A stretch of DNA of 64,000 nucleotides from Pseudomonas citri (lineage in GTDB: Bacteria; Pseudomonadota; Gammaproteobacteria; Pseudomonadales; Pseudomonadaceae), in NCBI RefSeq assembly GCF_025336485.1, contig NZ_JAODAB010000019.1:1-64000 (forward strand), read 5' to 3'. How positions within the stretch are numbered: the stretch's first letter is position 1; each line of letters starts with the position of its first letter. The notes under the pieces are model-generated. The model was not told the DNA's origin, did not search any database, and saw nothing but the letters and a program-made list of their open reading frames with translations. Below are positions 35,423 through 44,004 of this stretch, piece by piece. The translations under genes were made by a program, and so were the position numbers.

Positions 35423-38173
35423 GTGCTCAAGAAACTGGGAATCAAAGGCCGCGTGCTGTTGCTGACCCTGTTGCCGACCAGCCTGATGGCGCTGGTCCTG
35501 GGCGGCTATTTCACCTGGATGCAGCAATCGGACCTGCATGCCCAGCTGTTGCAACGTGGCGAGATGATCGCCGAGCAGCTTGCCCCGCTGGTCGCCCCGG
35601 CCTTGAGCCGCCAGGACACCGAACTGCTGGAACGCATCGCCACCCAGTCCCTTGAGCAGGCGGATGTACGCGCCGTCACCTTCCTTGCTCCCGACCGCTC
35701 GCCGCTGGCCCACGCCGGCCCGACCATGCTCAACCGCGTGCCCGAGGGCAACAGCGTGCAGTTGTTGCAACGCACCGGCAACGACGCCACGCGCTATCTG
35801 TTGCCAGTCTTCGGCCGGCACCGCAACCTGGCCGGCGAGCTGATTCCTGAAGAAGCCGACCGCCTGCTGGGTTGGGTCGAACTGGAGTTGTCCCACAGCA
35901 ACATGTTGCTGCGCGGTTACCGCAGCCTGTTCGCCAGCCTGCTGCTGATTGCCGCGGGCCTGGGCTTTACCGCGCTGCTGGCCCTGCGCATGGGCCGTAC
36001 GATCAATCGGCCACTGAGCCAGATCAAGCAAGCCGTGGCGCAACTCAAGGAGGGCCACCTGGAAACCCGCCTGCCGCCGCTGGGCAGCCAGGAACTCGAT
36101 GAACTGGCATCAGGCATCAATCGCATGGCCGGCACCTTGCAGAATGCCCAGGAAGAGTTGCAGCACAGCATCGACCAGGCCACCGAAGACGTGCGCCAGA
36201 ACCTGGAGACCATCGAGATCCAGAACATCGAACTGGACCTGGCACGCAAGGAAGCCCTGGAAGCGAGCCGAATCAAGTCCGAGTTCCTGGCGAACATGAG
36301 CCACGAGATCCGCACGCCGCTCAATGGCATCCTCGGCTTTACCCACTTGTTGCAGAAAAGCGAGCTGACCCCGCGCCAGCTCGACTACCTGGGCACCATT
36401 GAAAAATCGGCCGACAGCCTGCTGGGGATCATCAACGAGATCCTCGATTTTTCGAAGATCGAGGCCGGCAAGCTGGTGCTCGACAGCATTCCGTTCAACC
36501 TGCGCGACCTGTTGCAGGACACCCTGACCATCCTCGCCCCCGCCGCCCATGCCAAGCAATTGGAGCTGGTGAGCCTGGTCTACCGTGACACGCCGCTGTC
36601 GCTGGTGGGCGATCCGCTGCGCCTCAAGCAGATCCTCACCAACCTGGTGAGCAACGCGATCAAGTTCACCCGCGAAGGCACCATCGTTGCCCGGGCCATG
36701 CTCGAAGACGAGCACGAAGACAGCGTGCAGTTGCGCATCAGCATCCAGGACACCGGCATCGGCCTGTCCAGCCAGGACGTGCGGGCGTTGTTCCAGGCAT
36801 TCAGCCAGGCCGACAACTCGCTGTCCCGGCAACCGGGCGGCACCGGCCTGGGCCTGGTGATTTCCAAGCGCCTGGTGGAACAGATGGGCGGTGAGATCGG
36901 CGTCGACAGTACTCCGGGCGAAGGTTCGGAGTTCTGGATCAGCCTGCGCCTGCCCAAGACCCGCGACGACGCCGAGGACCTGCCTGGCCCGCCGTTGCTG
37001 GGACGCCGGGTGGCCGTACTGGAAAGCCACGAACTGGCCCGCCAGGCCTTGCAGCACCAGCTCGAAGATTGCGGCCTGCAAGTGACACCGTTCAACACCC
37101 TGGAAAACCTGACCAACGGCGTCACCATCGCCCACCAGACCGATCAGGCAATCGACCTGGCGGTGCTGGGCATCACCAGCAACGACATGCTGCCCGAGCG
37201 CCTCAACCAGCACATCTGGGACCTCGAGCACCTGGGCTGCAGGGTCCTGGTGCTGTGCCCCACTACCGAACAGACCCTGTACCACCTCTCGGTGCCGAAC
37301 CCCCACAGTCAATTGCAGGCCAAACCGGCGTGCACGCGCAAGCTGCGCCGCTCGCTGTCCGACCTGGTCAACCCGCGTCCACCGCGCAGCGAACCCAACG
37401 AACCGGTAATCAGCCGTGCGCCCAAGGTGCTGTGCGTGGACGACAACCCGGCCAACCTGCTGCTGGTGCAAACCTTGCTCGAAGACATGGGTGCCAAGGT
37501 ACTGGCGGTGGAAAGCGGCTACGCCGCCGTCAAGGCGGTGCAAAAGGAAACCTTCGACCTGGTCCTGATGGACGTGCAGATGCCAGGCATGGATGGTCGC
37601 CAGAGCACCGAAGCGATTCGGCAGTGGGAAAGTGAACGGCACTGCACGCCGCTGCCGATCGTCGCCCTCACCGCCCATGCCATGGCCAACGAAAAACGTG
37701 CCCTGCTGCAAAGCGGCATGGATGACTACCTGACCAAGCCCATCAGCGAACGGCAACTGGCCCAGGTGGTGCTCAAATGGACCGGCCTGGCGCTGCGCAA
37801 TCAGTCCCCCGAGCGCAACGCCGAAGCCCAGGGCGCCAGCGAGTTGTTGGTGCTCGATCATGAAGAAGGCCTTCGCCTGGCCGCCGGCAAGGCCGATCTG
37901 GCGGCGGACATGCTGGCCATGCTGCTGGCGTCGCTTGAGGCCGACCGCGAAGCGATCCGCCAGGCCAGCGAGGCCGGTGATCAGAATGCCCTGATCGAGC
38001 GGGTCCACCGCCTCCACGGCGCCACACGCTACTGCGGCGTGCCTCAGTTGCGTGCCGCCTGCCAGCGCAGCGAGACCCTGCTCAAGCAACAGGACCCCAA
38101 GGCCGCCTCGGCCCTGGAAGACCTCGAGCGCGCCATCGACCGTCTGGCCAGTGAAGCGCGCATCAGTGCCTGA
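35423..38173 (+). CDS. gacS: GacS hybrid sensor histidine kinase
   Basis: Global sensor that, with GacA, drives Rsm small RNAs controlling secondary metabolism, exoproducts and biofilm in Pseudomonas. Start: GTG 35423, seven bases after AGGAG, giving MLKKLGIKGRVLLLTLLP and 916 residues. Order: membrane helix near 10-30, periplasmic region, second helix near 170-190, HAMP, HisKA with NMSHEIRTP (phospho-acceptor His294), HATPase with GTGLGLVISKRL, receiver with LVLMDVQMPGMDG (Asp717), and HPt with VHRLHG (His862). These match the residues known for fluorescent-pseudomonad GacS apart from a one-residue shift in the HPt. All phosphorelay residues are present, so the gene looks intact; a spontaneous gac mutant is not indicated. 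Confidence 0.97.
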   Translation: MLKKLGIKGRVLLLTLLPTSLMALVLGGYFTWMQQSDLHAQLLQRGEMIAEQLAPLVAPALSRQDTELLERIATQSLEQADVRAVTFLAPDRSPLAHAGPTMLNRVPEGNSVQLLQRTGNDATRYLLPVFGRHRNLAGELIPEEADRLLGWVELELSHSNMLLRGYRSLFASLLLIAAGLGFTALLALRMGRTINRPLSQIKQAVAQLKEGHLETRLPPLGSQELDELASGINRMAGTLQNAQEELQHSIDQATEDVRQNLETIEIQNIELDLARKEALEASRIKSEFLANMSHEIRTPLNGILGFTHLLQKSELTPRQLDYLGTIEKSADSLLGIINEILDFSKIEAGKLVLDSIPFNLRDLLQDTLTILAPAAHAKQLELVSLVYRDTPLSLVGDPLRLKQILTNLVSNAIKFTREGTIVARAMLEDEHEDSVQLRISIQDTGIGLSSQDVRALFQAFSQADNSLSRQPGGTGLGLVISKRLVEQMGGEIGVDSTPGEGSEFWISLRLPKTRDDAEDLPGPPLLGRRVAVLESHELARQALQHQLEDCGLQVTPFNTLENLTNGVTIAHQTDQAIDLAVLGITSNDMLPERLNQHIWDLEHLGCRVLVLCPTTEQTLYHLSVPNPHSQLQAKPACTRKLRRSLSDLVNPRPPRSEPNEPVISRAPKVLCVDDNPANLLLVQTLLEDMGAKVLAVESGYAAVKAVQKETFDLVLMDVQMPGMDGRQSTEAIRQWESERHCTPLPIVALTAHAMANEKRALLQSGMDDYLTKPISERQLAQVVLKWTGLALRNQSPERNAEAQGASELLVLDHEEGLRLAAGKADLAADMLAMLLASLEADREAIRQASEAGDQNALIERVHRLHGATRYCGVPQLRAACQRSETLLKQQDPKAASALEDLERAIDRLASEARISA

Positions 38174-38207
38174 TCCACGGCAATAGGCAAGGCCCCCATA
38201 GCGGCTA

Positions 38208-38359
38208 AGCTGGGCTTTGTACGAAAAGTGCCTGCGCGACGATCATGCTGCGTTGAAAACAGGCTCGCAATGCTCATTGACAGCCAGTCAACTGCGCTTG
38301 CTCGCCTGTTTTCGCCTTGCCTGATCGCCGCTCGGCGACTTTTCGTACAAAGCCTAGCT
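38208..38359. mobile_element. MITE-like inverted-repeat element between gacS and ldhA
   Basis: Terminal arms agctgggctttgtacgaaaagt-like (38208-38229) and its near-perfect complement (38338-38359) pair over 22 bases with one mismatch, 17 of them perfect (GGCTTTGTACGAAAAGT). A second nested inverted repeat (GAAAACAGGC at 38255, GCCTGTTTTC at 38304) and a small TTGAC...GTCAA hairpin lie inside. There is no coding capacity in 152 bases. The structure suits a non-autonomous MITE of the kind known in P. fluorescens genomes; a complex terminator for gacS is the alternative. Confidence 0.6.
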
Positions 38360-38383
38360 CCACTCCCGTCTCAAGAGGCCGCC

Positions 38384-39373
38384 ATGCGCGTCATTCTATT
38401 CAGCAGCCAGACCTACGACCGCGACAGTTTCAGCAATGCCCCGATACCCGCCGGCCTGGAATTGCAGTTCCAACCCGCCCGCCTGAACCTGGACACCGTA
38501 GCCCTGGCCGAACGCCACGAAGTGGTCTGCGCGTTCATCAACGACGACCTGAGCGCCCCGGTGCTGGAGCGGCTGGCCGAAGGCGGCACGCGGCTGATCG
38601 CCCTGCGCTCGGCCGGTTATAACCATGTCGACCTGCTCTCCGCCAAGCGCCTGGGGCTGAGCATCGTGCGGGTCCCGGCCTACTCGCCCCATGCGGTCGC
38701 CGAACACGCCGTGGCGTTGATCATGGCCCTCAACCGCTGCCTGCACCGCGCCTACAACCGCACCCGCGACGGCAATTTCAGCCTGCATGGCCTGACCGGT
38801 TTCGACCTGGTGGGCAAGACTGTCGGCGTGATCGGCACCGGGCAGATCGGCGCCACGTTCGCGCGGATCATGACCGGCTTCGGTTGCCAGTTGCTGGCCT
38901 ACGACCCGTATCCCAACCCACAGGTCGAAGCCTTGGGCGCCCGCTATCTGCCCCTGGCCGACCTGCTGGCCCAAGCGCAGATCATCAGCCTGCATTGCCC
39001 GCTCACGGAGCAGACCCGGCACTTGATCGACGCCGACTCGCTGGCGACCATGCAGCGCGGCGCCATGCTGATCAATACCGGACGCGGCGGGCTGGTGGAC
39101 ACACCGGCCCTGATCGAGGCCCTGAAAAGCGGTCAGTTGGGCTACCTGGGACTGGACGTTTATGAGGAAGAGGCCCAGTTGTTTTTCAAGGACCGCTCCG
39201 ACCAGCCGTTGCAGGACGACGTACTCGCGCGGCTGTTGACCTTCCCCAACGTGATCGTCACCGCCCACCAGGCGTTCCTGACCCATGAAGCGTTGGCGGC
39301 GATTGCCATGACCACCCTGGACAACATTGCCGCCTGGGCCGCTGGCGCGCCTCAAAACCTGGTAGAAAGCTGA
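38384..39373 (+). CDS. ldhA: D-lactate dehydrogenase (fermentative, NAD-dependent)
   Basis: Reduces pyruvate to D-lactate with NADH in the D-2-hydroxyacid dehydrogenase family. The 329-residue protein has VGVIGTGQIGATFARI (Rossmann GxGxxG, near residue 148), RLIALRSAGYNHVDL near 75, INTGRGGLVDT near 230 carrying the catalytic Arg region, and NVIVTAHQAFLTHEAL near 290 with the catalytic His. ATG 38384 follows AAGAGGCCGCC; the longer frame upstream would enter the inverted-repeat element. The gene following gacS is conserved in this genus. Confidence 0.94.
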   Translation: MRVILFSSQTYDRDSFSNAPIPAGLELQFQPARLNLDTVALAERHEVVCAFINDDLSAPVLERLAEGGTRLIALRSAGYNHVDLLSAKRLGLSIVRVPAYSPHAVAEHAVALIMALNRCLHRAYNRTRDGNFSLHGLTGFDLVGKTVGVIGTGQIGATFARIMTGFGCQLLAYDPYPNPQVEALGARYLPLADLLAQAQIISLHCPLTEQTRHLIDADSLATMQRGAMLINTGRGGLVDTPALIEALKSGQLGYLGLDVYEEEAQLFFKDRSDQPLQDDVLARLLTFPNVIVTAHQAFLTHEALAAIAMTTLDNIAAWAAGAPQNLVES

Positions 39374-39499
39374 ACCTGAGCCAGCACACCTGCTGGGGGT
39401 GAGCCTGCTCGCCCCACAGTGGATTTCGTCGCCTGCCCGCCATCGAGACCATGCCAAGCCACGCCCCGTGCTAGCATATCGCGCCTATTTGGAGGACCC

Positions 39500-39934
39500 A
39501 TGGCCGAACACGATTTTCGCTACACCCTGATGAACCCTCAGCACACCCTGACCGAAGTCCGCGCCCTGGCGCCGGGTCGTTACCAGGTGACCGGCAACGG
39601 CGGTTCGATCCAGGCCAACGATGTGCTGCTCGTCACCCTCAAGGGCAGCAAGGACCTGTCCATGCGCCTGACCGTGGACACCGTCCGCCACCTGCTCAAG
39701 CCCATGGGCCAGTGGACTGCGATGACCAGCGGCCCGGTGTTCGGCGAATTGGCGATCCATACCTGGGAGGTCAACTGCGACCGCTGTGCCAAAACGCTGA
39801 GCTTCGAGTTCGCCGTGGATGCCAAGCTTGGCGTCAAGGCCCAGAAACCGGCCGCCAGCGCGCGCATCGCCGAGTTGGGCTGGGCCACCGAAGGTGAAAA
39901 ACACCTGTGCCCAAATTGCCAGGCTGCCGCTTGA
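39500..39934 (+). CDS. Unknown small protein with two Cys pairs, 144 aa
   Basis: Start: ATG 39500 after a strong GGAGGA. Product MAEHDFRYTLMNPQHTLTEV has a beta-rich first half and a second half with CDRC (about residue 93) and CPNC (near the C-terminus), a spacing that suggests a structural zinc site formed by two CxxC pairs. No DNA-binding or catalytic motif seen. Its stop shares one base with the next gene's start, so the pair is co-translated. Function unknown. Confidence 0.75.
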   Translation: MAEHDFRYTLMNPQHTLTEVRALAPGRYQVTGNGGSIQANDVLLVTLKGSKDLSMRLTVDTVRHLLKPMGQWTAMTSGPVFGELAIHTWEVNCDRCAKTLSFEFAVDAKLGVKAQKPAASARIAELGWATEGEKHLCPNCQAAA

Positions 39935-40338
39935 TGACGCGCCTGGCCCTGTGCACGCTGATCGGCGCCGGCCTGGTGGGGTGCGCCGCCGAGCCGGTGC
40001 AATTGCAGCACGAGCGCAGCTACATCCTGGAATGGATCGGTGAACGTCCCTTGATGGACTACAGCCACCTGACCATCACCCTGGGCAATGACGGCCGGGC
40101 CTATGGCAATGCCGGCTGCAACCACTGGTTCGCCCCCTACACCCTGGAAGACCACCGGCTGAGCTTCGGCAAGATCGGCAGCACCCGCAAACTCTGCGGG
40201 CCGGCGGTGATGGAGCAGGAAAGGCGCTTTTTGCAGGCCCTGGAAAAGGTCGAGCGCTGGGACGTCTCGCCCATCGAGCAAATGCGTTTCTGGCCAGCCC
40301 AGGGCAAGCCACTGCGTTGGTGGTTGGAAGAAGGCTGA
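39934..40338 (+). CDS. META-domain (HslJ-like) lipoprotein
   Basis: The 134-residue precursor starts MTRLALCTLIGAGLVGC (lipobox Cys17). The body is a META/HslJ fold: YILEWIGERPLMDYSHLTIT, RAYGNAGCNHWFAPYTLED (the family's GxxGCNxxxG-like core) and STRKLCGPAVMEQERRFLQAL. HslJ-type proteins are heat-inducible or linked to antibiotic tolerance in E. coli; the role here is not known. Coupled by a one-base overlap to the zinc-motif gene. Confidence 0.85.
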   Translation: MTRLALCTLIGAGLVGCAAEPVQLQHERSYILEWIGERPLMDYSHLTITLGNDGRAYGNAGCNHWFAPYTLEDHRLSFGKIGSTRKLCGPAVMEQERRFLQALEKVERWDVSPIEQMRFWPAQGKPLRWWLEEG

Positions 40339-40365
40339 GCCTGGCATGAGCTGTGACAGGGACTA

Positions 40366-40452
40366 TGTGGGAGCAAGGCTTGCTCGCGAACAGGCACCTC
40401 GATAGTCGAGAAACCGCATCGACTGCATCGCGGGCAAGCCTTGCACCCACAT
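40366..40452. repeat. REP doublet
   Basis: GTGGGAGCAAGGCTTGCTCGCG at 40367 (first 20: GTGGGAGCAAGGCTTGCTCG) is mirrored by GCGGGCAAGCCTTGCACCCAC ending near 40451 with about 45 bases between. It lies between convergent genes and may end both transcripts. The right arm carries one substitution (GCACCCAC for GCTCCCAC). Confidence 0.85.
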
Positions 40453-40462
40453 GTCTCCCTCG

Positions 40463-40930
40463 CTATTCAAGTGCTTTCAACGCCTCAAGCTTCGCCATCA
40501 CCCCCGCCGCTGTCTGCTCCCCCAGCAACTGTTCACGCACCTTGCCTTGGTTGTCGATGATGTAGGTCACCGGCAGCCCTTCGCTGCGAGGCAGGTCGAA
40601 GATCTCGGCCGGATCACGGGCCAGTACCGTGAAAGCAATCCCCATCTTGTCACTGGCACTCTTGAGCTCTTCGCCCTGGACCTGGTCGAAATTGACCCCG
40701 AACACGCCGACATTGCGCCCTTTGAGCTGTTCGGCCAGGGCATTGAGCTGGGGGATCTCGGTGCGACACGGTGTGCACCATTCGGCCCAGTAGTTGAGCA
40801 CCAGCCATTGTTTGTCCAGCCGCTGCGAAGCGATGGCCTGGCCGTTCTGGTCCACCCCGTAGTCATTCCCGCAACCGGCGAGCAACACCATGCCCATGAG
40901 TGTCAGTACCACCATCAATCGCCTTGCCAT
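40463..40930 (-). CDS. TlpA/ResA-like thioredoxin-fold lipoprotein
   Basis: The 155-residue precursor begins MARRLMVVLTLMGMVLLAGC (lipobox Cys20). The mature domain is a TlpA-like thioredoxin fold with VLNYWAEWCTPCRTEIPQLN (CTPC redox centre) and the cis-Pro region RSEGLPVTYIIDNQGK. Such proteins reduce disulfides on the periplasmic side, for example in cytochrome c maturation. No partner gene adjoins it. A frame extension before the signal peptide was rejected. Confidence 0.9.
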   Translation of the reverse strand: MARRLMVVLTLMGMVLLAGCGNDYGVDQNGQAIASQRLDKQWLVLNYWAEWCTPCRTEIPQLNALAEQLKGRNVGVFGVNFDQVQGEELKSASDKMGIAFTVLARDPAEIFDLPRSEGLPVTYIIDNQGKVREQLLGEQTAAGVMAKLEALKALE

Positions 40931-41045
40931 GTGCCTATCCTTGTCTGAATGTGAACGCTGCCGCGACCCATTGCCTCTCTCAAGATGCCGGGCGCCTCGC
41001 GGCACAGTAGAATAGCCGCCACCTTACGCAAGATGCGACCTGCTC

Positions 41046-41399
41046 ATGACCGATCTAACGCTTTATCACAACCCGCGCTGCTCGAAATCCCGCGGCGCTC
41101 TGGAACTGTTGGAGGCCCGTGGCCTGACGCCCACCGTGGTCCGCTACCTGGAAACCCCCCTCGACGCTCCACAGCTCGAGCGCCTGCTGGGCAAGCTCGG
41201 CATCACCGCCCGGCAGTTGCTGCGCACCGGTGAAGACGAATACAAGGATCTGAACCTGGCCGATGAAAGCCTGAGCCAGGCCCAATTGATCGCCGCCATC
41301 GCCGCCCATCCCAAGCTCATGGAACGGCCCATTCTTGAAACAGCGGAAAAAGCCGTGATCGGTCGCCCGACGGAGAAGATCCTGGAGATCTTGCCGTGA
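41046..41399 (+). CDS. arsC: Arsenate reductase (glutaredoxin type), ArsC family
   Basis: The 117-residue protein starts MTDLTLYHNPRCSKSRGALE, with the catalytic cysteine at residue 12 in the NPRCSKSR motif, and has LMERPILET and VIGRPTEKI containing family arginines. It reduces arsenate to arsenite with glutaredoxin. It is not in an ars operon with a pump or repressor; the family is often housekeeping (YfgD-like) in this position. Its TGA overlaps the wrbA GTG. Confidence 0.9.
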   Translation: MTDLTLYHNPRCSKSRGALELLEARGLTPTVVRYLETPLDAPQLERLLGKLGITARQLLRTGEDEYKDLNLADESLSQAQLIAAIAAHPKLMERPILETAEKAVIGRPTEKILEILP

Positions 41400-42001
41400 G
41401 CACACCGTACATCCTGGTGTTGTATTACAGCCGCAGTGGCTCGACCAACGAAATGGCCCGACAGATTGCCCGCGGTATCGAACAGGCCGGGCTGGAAGCC
41501 AGGTTGCGCACGGTGCCGGCGATTTCCGCCGAATGCGAGGCGGTGTCGCCGGAGATTCCCGCCCAAGGCCCGCTGTACGCCACCCTCGATGACCTGAAGA
41601 ACTGCGCCGGCCTGGCCCTGGGCAGCCCGACGCGGTTCGGCAACATGGCCGCGCCACTCAAGTACTTTCTCGACGGCACCAGCAACCTGTGGCTGACCGG
41701 TGCTTTGGTGGGCAAACCGGCGGGGGTATTCACCTCCACCGCCAGCCTGCACGGCGGCCAGGAAACCACCCTGCTGTCGATGATGCTGCCGTTGTTGCAC
41801 CACGGCATGTTGATCACCGGCCTGCCCTACAGCGAATCGGCACTGATCGACACCCAGGGCGGCGGCACACCCTACGGCCCGAGCCATCACGCCGGGGCCG
41901 ATGGTAAAAGCGGCCTGAACGAACATGAAATCGCCCTGTGCCGCGCCTTGGGCGCACGCCTGGCGAAAACCGCGCAATTGCTGGAGAACGGCCGTGGCTA
42001 A
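41396..42001 (+). CDS. wrbA: NAD(P)H:quinone oxidoreductase WrbA
   Basis: Flavodoxin-like FMN enzyme that reduces quinones by two electrons, limiting redox cycling. The 201-residue protein has LVLYYSRSGSTNEMARQIAR (FMN phosphate loop), GSPTRFGNMAAPLKYFLD and FTSTASLHGGQETTLLSMM. Start: GTG 41396 inside the arsC stop (GTGA), with GGAG about 10 bases upstream. It is the middle of an arsC-wrbA-DUF2069 run with overlapping ends. Confidence 0.95.
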   Translation: MSTPYILVLYYSRSGSTNEMARQIARGIEQAGLEARLRTVPAISAECEAVSPEIPAQGPLYATLDDLKNCAGLALGSPTRFGNMAAPLKYFLDGTSNLWLTGALVGKPAGVFTSTASLHGGQETTLLSMMLPLLHHGMLITGLPYSESALIDTQGGGTPYGPSHHAGADGKSGLNEHEIALCRALGARLAKTAQLLENGRG

Positions 42002-42419
42002 GAAGCCGAAAATCCTGCCGCCGATCCAGTGGCTGGAACCCCGTGTGCGCATCGCCCGCGCCCTCAGCCTGCTGTGCTTTTTCGGCCTGGCGGGGTTGCT
42101 GAGTGCGTACTACCTGCTGATCGCCGACCTGCATGGCGCACGCCCATGGGTCATTCTGCTGATCGAACTGATACCGCTGCTGATCCTGGCACCCGGGATG
42201 ATCAGCGGCAGCCCCCGGGGGCATTCCTGGATGTGTTTCGTGGTGAATCTGTATTTCATCAAGGGGGCGCTGGCCGCCTACGATCCGAACCGGCAGTTGT
42301 TCGGCTTCCTGGAGATGGCGGCGAGCCTGGCGGTGTTCTGCTCGGCGTTGCTGTATGTGCGGTGGCGGTTTCAGTTGAACCGGCGGCTGGCGGGGGAAGG
42401 CGAACCCGCCGTGGCCTGA
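41994..42419 (+). CDS. DUF2069 membrane protein
   Basis: The 141-residue protein starts at GTG 41994, eight bases inside wrbA with GGAG about 10 bases before it. It has four hydrophobic segments (RALSLLCFFGLAGLLSAYYL, ILLIELIPLLILAPGM, CFVVNLYFIKGALAAY, EMAASLAVFCSALLYV). The family is predicted inner-membrane with no assigned role. Overlap with wrbA suggests coupled translation. Confidence 0.85.
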   Translation: MAKKPKILPPIQWLEPRVRIARALSLLCFFGLAGLLSAYYLLIADLHGARPWVILLIELIPLLILAPGMISGSPRGHSWMCFVVNLYFIKGALAAYDPNRQLFGFLEMAASLAVFCSALLYVRWRFQLNRRLAGEGEPAVA

Positions 42420-42437
42420 TACGCCGCTATCGCGGTC

Positions 42438-43112
42438 TCAATGATTGACGGTATACGCCAGCATCATCGAAATCTGCGACATCGGCCTTCCACCACTCTC
42501 CTGATGCCACTGGTTGAAGGCCGCTTGCATCGTCGCCAGGTCCCGTTGGCTGGTCGGCACTTTGTCGATGATGCCTTGGGCATTGAGCGCGGCCACCACG
42601 TCATAGCTGGCCGTGAAGGTGTCCTTGCCCACCATCCGCAGGAAGCGCGGCGCCGAGTGGCCACCCAGTTGATGGCCGTGCTTTTTCAGGTAGGTCCACA
42701 GGCCCACGATGTCGGTCACCGGCCAGTCGGCGAGCAGTGCACCGAAGCTGCCTTTTTCATGGGCCACGTCCAGTACCAGTTGCGCGTTGCGCGGCACGCT
42801 CTTGAGCTTGCCCAGGTGACGGATGATGCGCGTGTCCTGCATCAGCCGCTCCAGATGCTCGGCGCTCATCAGCACGACCTTTTCCGGATCGAAGTTGAAG
42901 AACACCTCTTCGAAGGCCGGCCATTTGGCGTCCACCAGGCTGTGCTTGAGACCGGCGCGAAATACCCGCAGCGCCAGGGTCGAGAGGTAGCGGTCATCGC
43001 CGATCTGGCGCAATTGCGCCGGGGTCTTGGGAACAGGCAGATGGGCTTCCAGTTCAGCCGCCGAACCGAAGCGGTTCAGACAATACTCGTGCAACCACTT
43101 GTAATCGCGCAT
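42438..43112 (-). CDS. Divergent DNA-3-methyladenine glycosylase I (Tag) family protein
   Basis: The 224-residue protein resembles Tag in its centre: FDPEKVVLMSAEHLERLMQD and TRIIRHLGKLKSVPRNAQ parallel the helix-hairpin region of E. coli Tag. However, the N-terminal Cys-Gly-Trp start of Tag is missing (it begins MRDYKWLHEYC) and I cannot find the Cys/His set that binds zinc in E. coli Tag, especially at the C-terminus. It may therefore be a separate, zinc-free subgroup whose activity on 3-methyladenine is not assured. It is convergent with DUF2069 and followed upstream by ttcA. Confidence 0.8.
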   Translation of the reverse strand: MRDYKWLHEYCLNRFGSAAELEAHLPVPKTPAQLRQIGDDRYLSTLALRVFRAGLKHSLVDAKWPAFEEVFFNFDPEKVVLMSAEHLERLMQDTRIIRHLGKLKSVPRNAQLVLDVAHEKGSFGALLADWPVTDIVGLWTYLKKHGHQLGGHSAPRFLRMVGKDTFTASYDVVAALNAQGIIDKVPTSQRDLATMQAAFNQWHQESGGRPMSQISMMLAYTVNH

Positions 43113-43179
43113 GCCTTCTCCTGGGATGGGAAATGAAAACGGCGCCCGCGAGCGCCGTGAATACGAGACGTTACCAAAC

Positions 43180-44004
43180 TCAGAGGTTCACCACGTTGAC
43201 GAAGCGCGGCGTGGCGCTTTCATCGATGCGAAGGTTGGTGAAGTCGAACAGGTTGCGGTCGGCCAGTTGTGACGGGACGACGTTCTGCAGACCACGGAAG
43301 ATGCTCTCGGTACGGCCCGGGGTCTTGCGTTCCCATTCCTGGAGCATTTCCTTGACCACCTGGCGTTGCAGGTTTTCCTGGGAGCCGCACAGGTTGCAGG
43401 GAATGATCGGGAATTGCTTGAAGTCCGAATAGGCCTGGATGTCTTTTTCGCTGCAGTAGGCCAGCGGGCGGATCACCACGTTGCGCCCGTCATCGGCCCG
43501 CAGCTTGGGTGGCATGGCCTTGAGCGTGCCGTTGTAGAACATGTTCAGGAAGAAGGTCTCGACGATGTCGTCGCGATGATGCCCGAGGGCCATCTTGGTC
43601 GCACCGATCTGGTCGGCAAAGGTGTAGAGCGTGCCACGGCGCAGGCGCGAGCACAGCGAACAGGTGGTCTTGCCTTCGGGAATCAGTTCCTTGACCACCG
43701 AATAGGTGTCCTTCTCGACGATGTGATATTCCACACCCAACGACTCGAGGTAGGCCGGCAGCACATCCTCGGGGAACCCCGGCTGCTTCTGGTCCATGTT
43801 CACCGCGACGATGTCGAACTTGATCGGCGCAACCTTCTGCAGATGCATCAGCACATCGAGCAAGGTGTAGCTGTCCTTGCCGCCGGACAGGCAGACCATG
43901 ACCTTGTCGCCGTCCTCGATCATGTTGAAATCGGCGACCGCCTCACCGGCCTGGCGGCGCAGGCGCTTTTGCAGTTTGTTCTGGTTGACCGTAAGAGTGC
44001 CCAT
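43180..44004 (-). CDS. ttcA: tRNA 2-thiocytidine(32) synthetase TtcA
   Basis: Thiolates C32 of several tRNAs using ATP and an iron-sulfur cluster. The 274-residue protein has the PP-loop motif VCLSGGKDSYTLLDVL (near residue 40), TTCSLCSRLRRG (CxxC, near 120) and IPCNLCGSQENLQRQ (CxxC, near 210). ATG 44004 gives MGTLTVNQNKLQKRLRRQAG; the long upstream frame would run through a REP pair. Confidence 0.95.
   Translation of the reverse strand: MGTLTVNQNKLQKRLRRQAGEAVADFNMIEDGDKVMVCLSGGKDSYTLLDVLMHLQKVAPIKFDIVAVNMDQKQPGFPEDVLPAYLESLGVEYHIVEKDTYSVVKELIPEGKTTCSLCSRLRRGTLYTFADQIGATKMALGHHRDDIVETFFLNMFYNGTLKAMPPKLRADDGRNVVIRPLAYCSEKDIQAYSDFKQFPIIPCNLCGSQENLQRQVVKEMLQEWERKTPGRTESIFRGLQNVVPSQLADRNLFDFTNLRIDESATPRFVNVVNL

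Noticed and set aside
36110..38089. 659-codon minus-strand frame under gacS
   Set aside because: Antisense shadow of gacS; no start signal and no family match.
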